Below are positions 54,414 to 63,195 of a DNA stretch of 64,000 nucleotides, in pieces; position 1 is the stretch's first letter; each line of letters starts with the position of its first letter. A program made the position numbers and the translations under genes. This DNA is from a virus, in IMG/VR virus record IMGVR_UViG_3300042506_000430, positions 16,372 through 80,371 of that record. One strand, written 5' to 3'. The notes under the pieces are model-generated. The model made no database searches and was not told the origin of the DNA. It saw only the letters and a program-made list of their open reading frames with translations.

Positions 54414-54788
54414 ATGAAATTCTATATAAAGAAAGGTGCAGATTTACCTATATTAAAAGTTGAACCAATTAAGGATGGTAGGTCAGATTACAAAAAATTT
54501 ATGGAGGATTTGGAGTCATCTACCATATTATTTTCTATGATTAACACAGAAAATAATTCATATAAAATCACAAATAGTGAAGCATATTTAGTTGCCAAAG
54601 AAACAACAGAACCAACCCCAAATGTGGAATACTACATATATTATCAATTTAAGAAAAGAGAAACAAATACACCTGGCATATATAAAGGTGAATTTTTAAT
54701 TAGGAATGAAGATGGGGACCTCATCTTGCCTTTAAGAGAAGAATTAACTATTATTATTTTAGATTCGTTTATTAAGAAGTTTAATTAA
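54414..54788 (+). CDS. Conserved phage protein, unknown
   Basis: This 124-residue protein starts MKFYIKKGADLPILKVEPIK and has YKKFMEDLESSTILFSMINT, VEYYIYYQFKKRETNTPGIY and GEFLIRNEDGDLILPLREEL. It resembles a small conserved protein seen in many large phages with unclear function; a structural (possibly decoration or tail) role is suspected. It precedes the DNA polymerase gene by 32 bases. Confidence 0.6.
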   Translation: MKFYIKKGADLPILKVEPIKDGRSDYKKFMEDLESSTILFSMINTENNSYKITNSEAYLVAKETTEPTPNVEYYIYYQFKKRETNTPGIYKGEFLIRNEDGDLILPLREELTIIILDSFIKKFN

Positions 54789-54820
54789 AACTTTTATATC
54801 TTACCCCTAAAATAATTAAT

Positions 54821-57499
54821 ATGATAAGTAGTCAAGAAATTGAGGAGTTTCTTAATGGTTCTGATCCAGAAGAACATATTGTTGCTATTGAATATGACTT
54901 TATGTCTAATTGTGTCTATAAGATAAAAGAAATTCCCAATAAAGGAAAACAAATTGTCAAAGATACTTTTACCGCATTTTGTTGGGTGGGTAATTTAAAT
55001 TCATTGAATTTCTACAATAAGTCAAAGGCTTTGCAAAAGGAAGCAATGACCAAGCATAGTATTATTATAACAAAATTAAGGACAGATGAGCATCCAAGAT
55101 TGGAACATGGAATGAAATTTATGGTTCAGTCATTAAAGGGTTATAGAAATTTAGCTGCTTTCTTTAAGGAAGGGGGTTTAGACCCAAAGAGTGAAGTTGG
55201 GAGAACCAAAATTATTATGCTACCCCCGGTTGACCAATATCTCATATCCAAAGGTAAAAGATTATTTAAAGGGTTTGATTCTTATGATGATATAACAAGG
55301 CTTGTATTTGACTTAGAAACCACAGCATTAGAACCTACTGATGGTAGAATATTTATGATTGGAATTAAAACCAATAAAGGTTACTCCAGAATCATAGAGT
55401 GTATTAATCCAGAGGATGAGGCAAATGGTATTATTGAATTTTTTAAAGTTATTGATGAAATTAAACCAACCATTATTTCAGGATACAATTCAGCAACGTT
55501 TGACTGGGAATGGATTTTCAAAAGATGTGAGATATTAAAGATACATGCTCAAACTGCGTGTAAGTCATTAAACCCAACAAAATCATTCACAAGAAGGGAT
55601 TCTATGCTAAAATTAGGGGGTGATGTTGAGAAATACATGCAGACCTCTATTTGGGGATATAACGTTATTGATGTTATTCATTCAGTAAGAAGGGCACAAG
55701 CAATCAATAGTGATATCAAATCTGCTGGTCTTAAATACATTACAAAATATATAAATGCAGAAGATGCTGATCGTGTATATATTGAACACACCAAGATTGG
55801 TAAAATGTATCAAGAGAAAGAAGAATATTTTCTTAATATAAATAATGGAAAATATAAATTAGCAACAGATTATCCTGACCTTGATATCAAATTTCCAAAA
55901 GTATATAAGCGAGTTACAGGTGATAAACTTGTTGAAGCATATCTTGATGATGACTTGGAAGAAACAATGAGAGTTGATTCAGAATTTAGTCAAGCATCTT
56001 TCTTATTGGCAAAGATGGTTCCATTACCTTTTGAAAGGATATACACAATGGGAACAGCAGGATTATGGAAGACATTGATGTTGGCTTGGTCATATAATAA
56101 TCAGTTGGCTGTTCCCCAAAGTGAGGATAAAAGAAACTTTGTGGGCGGTTTATCCAGATTGGTTAAGGTGGGGTATTCAAAGAATATCTATAAACTTGAC
56201 TTTTCGTCCCTATATCCATCCATACAATTGGCTCATGATGTATTCCCATCTTGTGACATAACTAGCGTTTTAGAAGGTATGTTAAAGTTTTTTAGAAATG
56301 CAAGGATAGATTATAAGAATTTGGCAGAAGAATGGAAGGATAAGGATCCTAAGATTGCTGCAACTTATGATAACAAGCAATTACCAATTAAAATTTTCAT
56401 AAACTCTTTATTTGGTTCATTATCAGCACCAGCAGTTTTCCCCTGGGCTGAAATGGATAAAGGTGAACAGATAACTTGTACAGGTAGATTATATTTAAGG
56501 CATATGATTAAATTCTTTATGAATAGAGGTTATGTTCCTTTAGTATGTGATACGGATGGTGTTAACTTTTCAGCAACAGATGATTTTAGCAATAGGGAAT
56601 ATATTGGAAAAGGATTAAACTGGAAAGTTAAAGAAGGTAAGATTTACAAAGGTATATATGCTGATGTTGCAGAATACAATGATTTATATATGAAAAAGGA
56701 GATGGCTCTGGATTTGGATGGTCATTGGTTATCTTGTGTTAACTTTGCAAGAAAAAACTATGCCATTATGAAAAATGATGGTAAAATAAAGTTGACAGGA
56801 AATACAATAAAATCAAAGAAACTTCCCCAATACATTGAAAGATTTATTGATGTTGCTGTTAAGTTATTGCTTGAAGGCAAAGGAAAAGAATTTATTGAAG
56901 AATATTATAATTATTTTGAAAAGGTTTATAATAAGGAAATTCCCCTAATTGAAATTGCAAACAAGGCAAGGGTTAGACAGAATGTTAAAGACTATGTAAA
57001 AAGGTCAAAGACATTAAATAAAGCAGGAAGTACCACAAGTAAGATGGCTCATATGGAGTTAATCATAAAGGAAAAATTACATGTTAATCTTGGGGATATT
57101 ATATATTATGTAAATAATGGAACAAAACAATCGCACGGGGATGTGTCAAAAACAAAAGATGGTATTAAATTAAATTGCTATTACATTGACCAAAATGTGT
57201 TTGAAAAGACCCCTGATTTGACTGGGGAATATAATGTACCAAGAGCAGTTGTAACTTTTAACAAAAGAATAAGCCCATTATTGGTGGCTTTTAGTCCAGA
57301 GATTAGGGATAGGATTCTTATAAAAGACCCTGCTGATAGGCAATTCTTTACAACAGAAGAATGTAAATTGATTAATGGTATTCCTTATGCACAGAAGGAT
57401 CAAGATGATTTAAATGATGTAATGACAATATCAGAAGATGAGGTTAAATTCTGGGAAAAAATAAATGTGAATCCCAATCTAATATATGAAAATGTTTAA
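54821..57499 (+). CDS. DNA polymerase, family B (T4 gp43-like)
   Basis: This 892-residue enzyme replicates phage DNA. The exonuclease has Exo I at about 161-172 (LVFDLETTALEP), Exo II (ISGYNSATFDWEWIFKRC) and a region with GLKYITKYI. The polymerase domain has motif A near 460 (LDFSSLYPSIQLAH), motif B (KIFINSLFGSLSAPAVFP) and motif C near 577 (VCDTDGVNFSA). All catalytic acids are present. The length is close to T4 gp43 (898). No intein or split is seen. It ends just before a bidirectional terminator. Confidence 0.97.
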   Translation: MISSQEIEEFLNGSDPEEHIVAIEYDFMSNCVYKIKEIPNKGKQIVKDTFTAFCWVGNLNSLNFYNKSKALQKEAMTKHSIIITKLRTDEHPRLEHGMKFMVQSLKGYRNLAAFFKEGGLDPKSEVGRTKIIMLPPVDQYLISKGKRLFKGFDSYDDITRLVFDLETTALEPTDGRIFMIGIKTNKGYSRIIECINPEDEANGIIEFFKVIDEIKPTIISGYNSATFDWEWIFKRCEILKIHAQTACKSLNPTKSFTRRDSMLKLGGDVEKYMQTSIWGYNVIDVIHSVRRAQAINSDIKSAGLKYITKYINAEDADRVYIEHTKIGKMYQEKEEYFLNINNGKYKLATDYPDLDIKFPKVYKRVTGDKLVEAYLDDDLEETMRVDSEFSQASFLLAKMVPLPFERIYTMGTAGLWKTLMLAWSYNNQLAVPQSEDKRNFVGGLSRLVKVGYSKNIYKLDFSSLYPSIQLAHDVFPSCDITSVLEGMLKFFRNARIDYKNLAEEWKDKDPKIAATYDNKQLPIKIFINSLFGSLSAPAVFPWAEMDKGEQITCTGRLYLRHMIKFFMNRGYVPLVCDTDGVNFSATDDFSNREYIGKGLNWKVKEGKIYKGIYADVAEYNDLYMKKEMALDLDGHWLSCVNFARKNYAIMKNDGKIKLTGNTIKSKKLPQYIERFIDVAVKLLLEGKGKEFIEEYYNYFEKVYNKEIPLIEIANKARVRQNVKDYVKRSKTLNKAGSTTSKMAHMELIIKEKLHVNLGDIIYYVNNGTKQSHGDVSKTKDGIKLNCYYIDQNVFEKTPDLTGEYNVPRAVVTFNKRISPLLVAFSPEIRDRILIKDPADRQFFTTEECKLINGIPYAQKDQDDLNDVMTISEDEVKFWEKINVNPNLIYENV

Positions 57500-57503
57500 A
57501 ATT

Positions 57504-57538
57504 AAAAACCCCCAACCTTAATTAGATTGGGGGTTTTT
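57504..57538. terminator. Bidirectional terminator
   Basis: A 12-bp stem (AAAAACCCCCAA and its complement) with an 11-base loop and T/A runs on both sides. It serves the polymerase gene from the left and the small virion gene 57541-57873 from the right. Its core resembles the hairpin at 50905-50931. Confidence 0.92.
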
Positions 57539-57540
57539 AA

Positions 57541-57873
57541 TTACCCTTTTAATCCATCTGAACTAACTATATACCAAGTTCCAGAACAATTCTTGAACTC
57601 AACACATGCACCTTTCTCTAATACTATTTCATCATATTCCTCATCAATCTTATTATTATCAGGGATAATAATAACTGTGGTCATTGCCTTCACTGTAACA
57701 TTATCTGTATTCTTTGAATGGAGGAATAATTTGCATTGGGGTATTGCTCGAACAATAATAAAACCTTCACCAGATGTGGAATATTCTGCTTCTGACACAA
57801 TGGATATATCTGATGTATTAACAAATACACCATTTATTACTTTTTGGATTGGGATTGTTTTTATTATTGCCAT
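57541..57873 (-). CDS. Small virion-type beta protein
   Basis: This 110-residue protein is beta-rich (FIIVRAIPQCKLFLHSKNTD, NVTVKAMTTVIIIPD) and ends with a strand pattern common in phage tail or head decoration proteins (ACVEFKNCSGTWYIVSSDGL). An overlapping plus-strand frame (57527-57898) was rejected because it lacks such a pattern and would start inside the terminator. It lies 44 bases downstream of the next virion-type gene. Confidence 0.68.
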   Translation of the reverse strand: MAIIKTIPIQKVINGVFVNTSDISIVSEAEYSTSGEGFIIVRAIPQCKLFLHSKNTDNVTVKAMTTVIIIPDNNKIDEEYDEIVLEKGACVEFKNCSGTWYIVSSDGLKG

Positions 57874-57917
57874 GTTTTTTATTACAAATATAACTTAATT
57901 TAATTTAAAAACAAATT

Positions 57918-59036
57918 TTATATTACATAAATTTGTCTTGGGAAAGCGTTAAATTTTAATTGTTTATTTAAGTTTTCTGCAATAAGTGCTTCTTTTTCCA
58001 TTTGTTTTTCAGGTTTTAATCTTTCCAATCTTGCCAATAATTCTTCAATAAGTTTTGCTTTTTCATCTTTCCCTTCAGTTATTAATGATTCATAATCTAA
58101 CTTTAACTCTGAATCAGGGACTTTTATTGCTCCACTATACTTTCCCCTAACTCTACCCAAACTCTCTTTTACGTAAGCTGTAAACCACCTTCTTACCCAA
58201 TGTTTTGCTGGTTGGTTTAACTTATCCCAAGTTAATTCACTAAATGGGACATCTGATGGTAATTTAATAATATCTGGGTTATCTTCCAAACACTTTCCAC
58301 GGCTATCACCATCCACATCATAATACCAATACCAAATTTGTTTTCCAACATATGAGGAGTAATTTCCCCAGTTAAATTTACCACCTGGTGTATTATATAT
58401 ATGAATTGCTTTTTTACCATCTGGTAATCCTGTTATTCTATAAGTTAATGAACCTCCAAGAATTCTTGTTAATATATTTGCCGATTGCATTCTGAGTAAA
58501 TAATCAAAACCTGACATCATAAAATAGGATCCTGTATTTCCCATTTGAGCAAAACCAGCGTCTGATGCACCCAATCCAATACCTCCAAATCCAAAACCAC
58601 CAGCACCACCTAAACCAAATGCACTAAATGCTTGGTTGCTATACCATAATAATTCATTCACCTCTCGGCCAGCAGGAATTTCATACAATTGTTGATTTTT
58701 TTCCAATGTAATATAATCTTTTTGCAAAACCCAAGGACCCCCAGATTGCAATCCAACAATTTTTGAATAAGCATATTCATATTGCTTTTCAAAATCCATT
58801 GTTCTTGTAATTAAAGCATTTGCAACAGATTTTTCGCTCATATTAAGATTAACCAAATTAACCCATTGGGATTCGGTTAGCCAATCAAGCATATATTGTT
58901 CATAATCTTGAACGGATAATTCCATTAAGGAATCCATCATTTCATCAGTTATCTCAACACCCCTTAATGGTGCACCAAGTAAATGACGAATTCTTGTGTA
59001 AATTTGCGTTCTTTCTGGCTCGGCTATTACTGACAT
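57918..59036 (-). CDS. Virion structural protein, neck or tail candidate
   Basis: This 372-residue protein has a helical N-terminal half (RIRHLLGAPLRGVEITDEMM, YEQYMLDWLTESQWVNLVNL) and a Gly-rich loop (GLGGAGGFGFGGIGLGASDA). A beta part with the marker QQLYEIPAGREVNELLW resembles conserved structural proteins of large phages. The C-terminus has a charged helix. Head-neck or tail-tube attachment is possible, but I cannot name the family. Confidence 0.6.
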   Translation of the reverse strand: MSVIAEPERTQIYTRIRHLLGAPLRGVEITDEMMDSLMELSVQDYEQYMLDWLTESQWVNLVNLNMSEKSVANALITRTMDFEKQYEYAYSKIVGLQSGGPWVLQKDYITLEKNQQLYEIPAGREVNELLWYSNQAFSAFGLGGAGGFGFGGIGLGASDAGFAQMGNTGSYFMMSGFDYLLRMQSANILTRILGGSLTYRITGLPDGKKAIHIYNTPGGKFNWGNYSSYVGKQIWYWYYDVDGDSRGKCLEDNPDIIKLPSDVPFSELTWDKLNQPAKHWVRRWFTAYVKESLGRVRGKYSGAIKVPDSELKLDYESLITEGKDEKAKLIEELLARLERLKPEKQMEKEALIAENLNKQLKFNAFPRQIYVI

Positions 59037-59063
59037 ATTTCTTTTATATATAAATATAAGAAA

Positions 59064-59765
59064 TTATTCTTTTGGCTCATTATTATTTGCATTATCATAT
59101 AATTCAAGAACAAAATCCCAATTTATATAATTCCAGAAGTTATGTATATACTCATCTCTTTTGTTTTGGTATTTGAGATAATAGGCATGTTCCCATAAAT
59201 CCAATCCCAATATTGGAAATCCACCACCTTTAATGACATTCATAAGGGGATTATCTTGGTTTGGGGTGGTGATAATTTTTAATGTATTATTTTTTGTTGC
59301 AACAAGCCAGACCCATCCTGATCCAAAATGGCTTTTTGCCTTTTCTTCAAATTTTGTTTTAAATGAATTAATTGAGCCAAAACTTTTTATTATTTTATCT
59401 TTTAATTCTTTTGGGATATTCTTTTTGGTTGGTGATAACATATTCCAAAACAAAGCGTGATTAAATGCTCCACCTGCATTATTTCTAATTGTTTTGTTGA
59501 ATTTGCTTATATTTGTTATTATCTGTTTTAAATCATAATTTGATTTATTATCTTTTAATGCTTTATTCAATTTATCAACATAACCTTTATAATGTTTATT
59601 ATAATGAATATCCATTGTTTTCTCATCAATAAAAGGTTTTAATGAGGCATACGAATAAGGGAGTTTTTCAATTCCAACCTTTTTCATTTCATTAAGTAAA
59701 AAATTAACATTATCTTTGTATATCCTTGATATTATTTCTTCTTTGATTGTTTCAAGTATTTTCAT
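59064..59765 (-). CDS. sodA: Mn-type superoxide dismutase
   Basis: This 233-residue enzyme turns superoxide into oxygen and peroxide. Metal ligands are His54 (MDIHYNKHY), His103 (GGAFNHALFW), Asp189 and His193 (GLDLWEHAYYLKYQ). Gly-Gly before FNH and the Gln in TPNQDNPLM are of the Mn type; iron forms usually differ at both. The 35-residue N-terminal extension has no signal peptide, so it is cytosolic. It is divergent from the right LRR array with a shared short intergenic region and TATAAATA 9 bases before its start. Confidence 0.95.
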   Translation of the reverse strand: MKILETIKEEIISRIYKDNVNFLLNEMKKVGIEKLPYSYASLKPFIDEKTMDIHYNKHYKGYVDKLNKALKDNKSNYDLKQIITNISKFNKTIRNNAGGAFNHALFWNMLSPTKKNIPKELKDKIIKSFGSINSFKTKFEEKAKSHFGSGWVWLVATKNNTLKIITTPNQDNPLMNVIKGGGFPILGLDLWEHAYYLKYQNKRDEYIHNFWNYINWDFVLELYDNANNNEPKE

Positions 59766-59774
59766 AAATTATTA

Positions 59775-59786
59775 TATTTATAATAA
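59775..59786. promoter_or_regulatory. Shared AT-rich element between sod and right LRR array
   Basis: The 32-base gap between the two divergent starts contains TATTTAT-A-ATAAATA, a 7-base inverted repeat. The minus strand reads TTATTATAAATA with the TATAAATA box 9 bases before the sod start. The plus strand reads TATTTATAATAA, 11 bases before the LRR start. Confidence 0.45.
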
Positions 59787-59797
59787 ATATTTGTATA

Positions 59798-60283
59798 ATG
59801 GATAATACCACACTAAAAAACATACTAAACTTTTTGGTAACTAATGAAGGTAAAAAATTACCAGAAAAATGGGTTCAATTTAAATTGGAAAATAATATAC
59901 CATTAACAAAAGAAGAATTGAAAGTTGGGGGTAATTTGGATTTATATGGCTCAAAAATAGAATCATTACCAGAAGAGTTATATGTTGCAGGAACATTGGT
60001 TTTATCAAATTGTAAAAATTTAACATCTTTACCAAAAAGATTAAAAGTTGGGGGGGATTTGCATTTAGACTATACAAATATAACATCATTACCAGAAGGA
60101 TTATATGTTGGTAGGCATTTATATTTAATAATGTGCAAAAATTTAACATCATTACCAAAAGGATTGAAAGTTGATGGTGGAGTAAATATAAAACTCACAA
60201 ATTTAATTAAATACACTAAAGAGGAATTAAGAGAAATGATTGAGCCAGATGGTTATATAACAGGAAAAATAATTAGAAGTTAA
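59798..60283 (+). CDS. LRR-array protein (4 repeats), first gene of right array
   Basis: This 161-residue paralogue has the N-cap MDNTTLKNILNFLVTNEGKK with WVQFKLENNIPLTKEEL. It has four repeats (LPEELYV, LPKRLKV, LPEGLYV, LPKGLKV), two of them the long Cys-turn form (SNCKNLTSLPKRL). The C-cap is LIKYTKEELREMIEPDGYIT. It shares the LVTNEGKKLP N-cap with 62116-62781 only. The stop and next start overlap by one base (TAATG). Function unknown. Confidence 0.9.
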   Translation: MDNTTLKNILNFLVTNEGKKLPEKWVQFKLENNIPLTKEELKVGGNLDLYGSKIESLPEELYVAGTLVLSNCKNLTSLPKRLKVGGDLHLDYTNITSLPEGLYVGRHLYLIMCKNLTSLPKGLKVDGGVNIKLTNLIKYTKEELREMIEPDGYITGKIIRS

Positions 60284-60930
60284 TGGAAAAAGAAACACTA
60301 AAAAACATATTTAAATTCATTGAAGAAAAGGGTGAGCATAGAACACCATTTTTATGGAAATGGAAAAATAATATACCATTAACAGAAGAAGACTTAAATG
60401 TTAATGGTAATTTGGATTTAAGGCATTCAAATATAACCTCATTACCAGAAGGATTAAAAGTTTGGGGTAATTTGATTTTAGAGTATTCAAAAATAGCCTC
60501 ATTACCAGAAGGATTGAAAGTTAAAGGTAGTTTGATTTTAAGTGCTACCAAAATAACATCATTACCAAAAGGATTGGAAGTTGGTGGTAGTATATTTTTG
60601 AATGAGAGCCTCATAAAGGCATTACCAGAAGGATTGAAAGTTAAAGGTAGTTTGGATTTGAGTAATACCAAAATAACATCATTACCAAATGGATTACAAG
60701 TTAAAGGTCAGTTGAGTTTGTTTGGTACAAAAATAAAATCATTACCAGAAGGATTGGAAGTTGGTGGTTGTATATATTTGTCTTTCAGCACCATAAAGAC
60801 ATTACCAAAAGGATTAAAAGTTGGAGGTACTTTGCAAATAGGTCAGACTCGATTAACAAGATATTCAGATGAGGAATTAATGAAAATGATTGAGCCAGGA
60901 TTTATAACAAATAGTATAATAAGATTATAA
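60283..60930 (+). CDS. LRR-array protein (7 repeats)
   Basis: This 215-residue paralogue has an N-cap of the left-array type (MEKETLKNIFKFIEEKGEHR with FLWKWKNNIPLTEEDL), unlike its right-array neighbours, which start MDNN. It has seven regular repeats and the C-cap LTRYSDEELMKMIEPGFITN. The junctions on both sides are TAATG. It shows that the two arrays share one gene pool. Confidence 0.91.
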   Translation: MEKETLKNIFKFIEEKGEHRTPFLWKWKNNIPLTEEDLNVNGNLDLRHSNITSLPEGLKVWGNLILEYSKIASLPEGLKVKGSLILSATKITSLPKGLEVGGSIFLNESLIKALPEGLKVKGSLDLSNTKITSLPNGLQVKGQLSLFGTKIKSLPEGLEVGGCIYLSFSTIKTLPKGLKVGGTLQIGQTRLTRYSDEELMKMIEPGFITNSIIRL

Positions 60931-61050
60931 TGGATAATAACACAATAAAAAAAATATTAGATTTTCTTGAAGAAAAAGAAAACAAAAAACATTCAGAAAG
61001 AGATAATCTTGTTTGGAAATTAAGATTTGGATACCCCCTAACAAAAGAAG
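60930..61050 (+). repeat. 121-bp near-identical N-cap block, copy 1
   Basis: It matches 62774-62894 with a single mismatch (61038 against 62882), while the repeat-coding DNA that follows differs. This points to recent gene conversion or duplication limited to the N-cap. Confidence 0.92.
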
Positions 61051-61649
61051 ATTTGAATATTAAGGATACCTTGTATTTAAATAATACAAATATAACCTCA
61101 TTACCAGAAGGATTGAAAGTTGGTAAGAGTTTGGATTTAAGAGTATCAAATATAACCTCATTACCAGAACGATTGAAAGTTGGTTGGAATTTGAATTTAA
61201 ATAATACAAAAATAACCTCATTACCAGAAGGATTGAAAGTTGGTAGGAATTTGTATTTAGAAAATTGCAAAAGTTTAACCTCATTACCAGAAGGATTGGA
61301 AGTTGGGGGTGATTTGGATTTAAGTGGTTCAGGAATAGAAACATTACCAAAAGATTTGAAAGTTGAGGGCAACTTAATTTTAATAGGATCAAAAATAACC
61401 TCACTACCAGAAGGATTTAATGTTGTTGGTGTTTTGTGTCTTTATAATACAGAAATAGAATCATTACCAAAAGGATTAAAAGTTGGGGTTCAGTTGGATT
61501 TAAGGTTTACAAAAATAACCTCATTACCAAGAGGTTTGGAAGTTGGTGGTATTTTAAGAATAGACCACACAGACCTAGACAATTATTCAGATGATGATTT
61601 AAGACAAATGGTTAAACCTGGATTTATAAAAGGTGAAATATATAGGTAA
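60930..61649 (+). CDS. LRR-array protein (8 repeats)
   Basis: This 239-residue paralogue has eight repeats (LPEGLKV, LPERLKV, LPEGLKV, LPEGLEV, LPKDLKV, LPEGFNV, LPKGLKV, LPRGLEV), one of them a long Cys-turn form (ENCKSLTSLPEGL). The N-cap coding DNA (60930-61050) is identical to 62774-62894 except for one base. The C-cap is LDNYSDDDLRQMVKPGFIKG. Both junctions are TAATG. Function unknown. Confidence 0.91.
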   Translation: MDNNTIKKILDFLEEKENKKHSERDNLVWKLRFGYPLTKEDLNIKDTLYLNNTNITSLPEGLKVGKSLDLRVSNITSLPERLKVGWNLNLNNTKITSLPEGLKVGRNLYLENCKSLTSLPEGLEVGGDLDLSGSGIETLPKDLKVEGNLILIGSKITSLPEGFNVVGVLCLYNTEIESLPKGLKVGVQLDLRFTKITSLPRGLEVGGILRIDHTDLDNYSDDDLRQMVKPGFIKGEIYR

Positions 61650-62116
61650 TGGATAATAACACAATAAAAAACATATTTAAATTCCTTGAAGATGAAGGAG
61701 AACATAGAGCACCTTTTATGTGGAAATGGAAAAATAATATACCATTAACAGAAGAAGACTTAAATGTTGAAAGTGATTTGAATTTCTATAAATTAGAAAT
61801 AAAATCATTACCAAAAGGATTAAAAATCCATGGTCATTTGGGTTTATATAAAACAAATATAACTTCATTACCAAAAGGCTTGGAAGTTGGGGGCGATTTG
61901 AATTTAAATGAAACAAAAATAAAATCATTACCAAAAGGATTGAAAGTTGGTGGCAATTTATATTTAACATATTGTGGAAAATTAACTTCATTACCAGAAG
62001 GGTTAAAAGTTGGTGGTGATTTGTATATACATGCCACACCATTAACAAAATATTTAGATGATGATTTAAGACAAATGGTTAAACCTGGATTTATAAAAGG
62101 AATAATATATAGGTAA
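61649..62116 (+). CDS. LRR-array protein (4 repeats)
   Basis: This 155-residue paralogue has the N-cap MDNNTIKNIFKFLEDEGEHR with FMWKWKNNIPLTEEDL and four repeats (LPKGLKI, LPKGLEV, LPKGLKV, LPEGLKV). The C-cap LTKYLDDDLRQMVKPGFIKG is nearly the same as in 60930-61649, while the N-cap WKW part matches 60283-60930. It therefore looks like a mosaic of its two upstream neighbours. Both junctions are TAATG. Confidence 0.9.
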   Translation: MDNNTIKNIFKFLEDEGEHRAPFMWKWKNNIPLTEEDLNVESDLNFYKLEIKSLPKGLKIHGHLGLYKTNITSLPKGLEVGGDLNLNETKIKSLPKGLKVGGNLYLTYCGKLTSLPEGLKVGGDLYIHATPLTKYLDDDLRQMVKPGFIKGIIYR

Positions 62117-62781
62117 TGGATAATAACACAATAAACAAGATACTAAACTTTTTGGTAACTAATGAAGGTAAGAAATTACCAGGAACATGGATTAAATTTA
62201 AATTGGGAAATAATATACCATTAACAAAAGAAGAATTAAATGTTAAGGGTAATTTGAATTTGAGTGATTCACAAATAACCCAATTACCAGAAGGATTGAA
62301 AGTTGGGGGTGATTTGTATTTAAATAGAACAAATATTAAATCATTACCAGAAGGATTAAAGGTTGGTGGTAATTTATCATTGCTAAAATGTAAAAATTTA
62401 ACTTTATTACCAAAAGGATTAGACGTTGGGGGTTGGTTGGATTTAAGAGGAACAAATATAATCTCATTACCAAAAGATTTGCAAGTTGGGGGTGGTTTGG
62501 ATTTGGAAGGCACAAATATAAAACAACTCCCAAAAGATTTATATGTTAGTGGTAAATTGGATTTATCATTCACAAAAATAACATCACTACCAGAAGGATT
62601 ATATGTTGGCAAGAATTTATTTTTAAATAATTGTTATGATTTAAAATCATTACCAAAAGGATTGAAAGTTGGTGGTGGAGTAAATATAACTGATGCAAGT
62701 TTAACTAAATACACTGAAGAGGAATTAAGGAAAATGATTGAACCAGGATTTATAAAAGGAGATATAATAAGATATGGATAA
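62116..62781 (+). CDS. LRR-array protein (7 repeats)
   Basis: This 221-residue paralogue has the LVTNEGKKLP N-cap (with WIKFKLGNNIPLTKEEL) and seven repeats, two of the long form (LKCKNLTLLPKGLDV, NNCYDLKSLPKGL). The C-cap LTKYTEEELRKMIEPGFIKG is followed by DIIRYG. The last codons and stop (GGATAA) lie inside the start of the next gene, an 8-base overlap. Function unknown. Confidence 0.91.
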   Translation: MDNNTINKILNFLVTNEGKKLPGTWIKFKLGNNIPLTKEELNVKGNLNLSDSQITQLPEGLKVGGDLYLNRTNIKSLPEGLKVGGNLSLLKCKNLTLLPKGLDVGGWLDLRGTNIISLPKDLQVGGGLDLEGTNIKQLPKDLYVSGKLDLSFTKITSLPEGLYVGKNLFLNNCYDLKSLPKGLKVGGGVNITDASLTKYTEEELRKMIEPGFIKGDIIRYG

Positions 62782-62894
62782 TAACACAATAAAAAAAATA
62801 TTAGATTTTCTTGAAGAAAAAGAAAACAAAAAACATTCAGAAAGAGATAATCTTGTTTGGAAATTAAGATTTGGATACCCCTTAACAAAAGAAG
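62774..62894 (+). repeat. 121-bp near-identical N-cap block, copy 2
   Basis: Partner of 60930-61050 with one mismatch in 121 bases. Confidence 0.92.
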
Positions 62895-63193
62895 AGTTAA
62901 ATCAAAAAGGTAATTTGCATTTATCATTTACAAAAATTACATCCTTACCAAAAGGATTGAAAGTTGGTGGGTTTTTATATTTATTTATGTGTAAACATTT
63001 AACATCTTTACCAGAAGGATTGAAAGTTGGAGGTATTTTGAGTTTGAATCATTCAAGTATAACCTCATTGCCAAAAGGGTTAGAAGTTGGGGGTGACTTA
63101 CAGATTGAAGGTACATCCTTAACAAAATATTCAAATGAGGAATTAAGGAAAATGATTGAGCCAGGATTTATAAAAGGAGATATAATAAGATAA
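62774..63193 (+). CDS. LRR-array protein (3 repeats, short)
   Basis: This 139-residue paralogue has only three repeats (LPKGLKV, LPEGLKV, LPKGLEV) between standard caps (MDNNTIKKILDFLEEKENKK; LTKYSNEELRKMIEPGFIKG). Its first 121 bases are almost identical to those of 60930-61649 while the repeat parts differ in number and sequence. The start overlaps the upstream stop by 8 bases. A 2-base gap separates it from the next gene. Confidence 0.9.
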   Translation: MDNNTIKKILDFLEEKENKKHSERDNLVWKLRFGYPLTKEELNQKGNLHLSFTKITSLPKGLKVGGFLYLFMCKHLTSLPEGLKVGGILSLNHSSITSLPKGLEVGGDLQIEGTSLTKYSNEELRKMIEPGFIKGDIIR

Positions 63194-63195
63194 CA

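Noticed and set aside
57527-57898. Plus-strand frame with two hydrophobic stretches overlapping 57541-57873
   Set aside because: It starts inside the terminator stem and lies opposite a minus-strand gene with a convincing virion-type strand pattern. The hydrophobic stretches come from antisense reading.
60902-61404. Long minus-strand frames opposite the right LRR array (and plus-strand frames opposite the left array)
   Set aside because: They are shadows of the regular 60-base repeats, with low-complexity Pro/Ser/Leu/Asn content and no own start context. The LRR reading has conserved caps in every copy.
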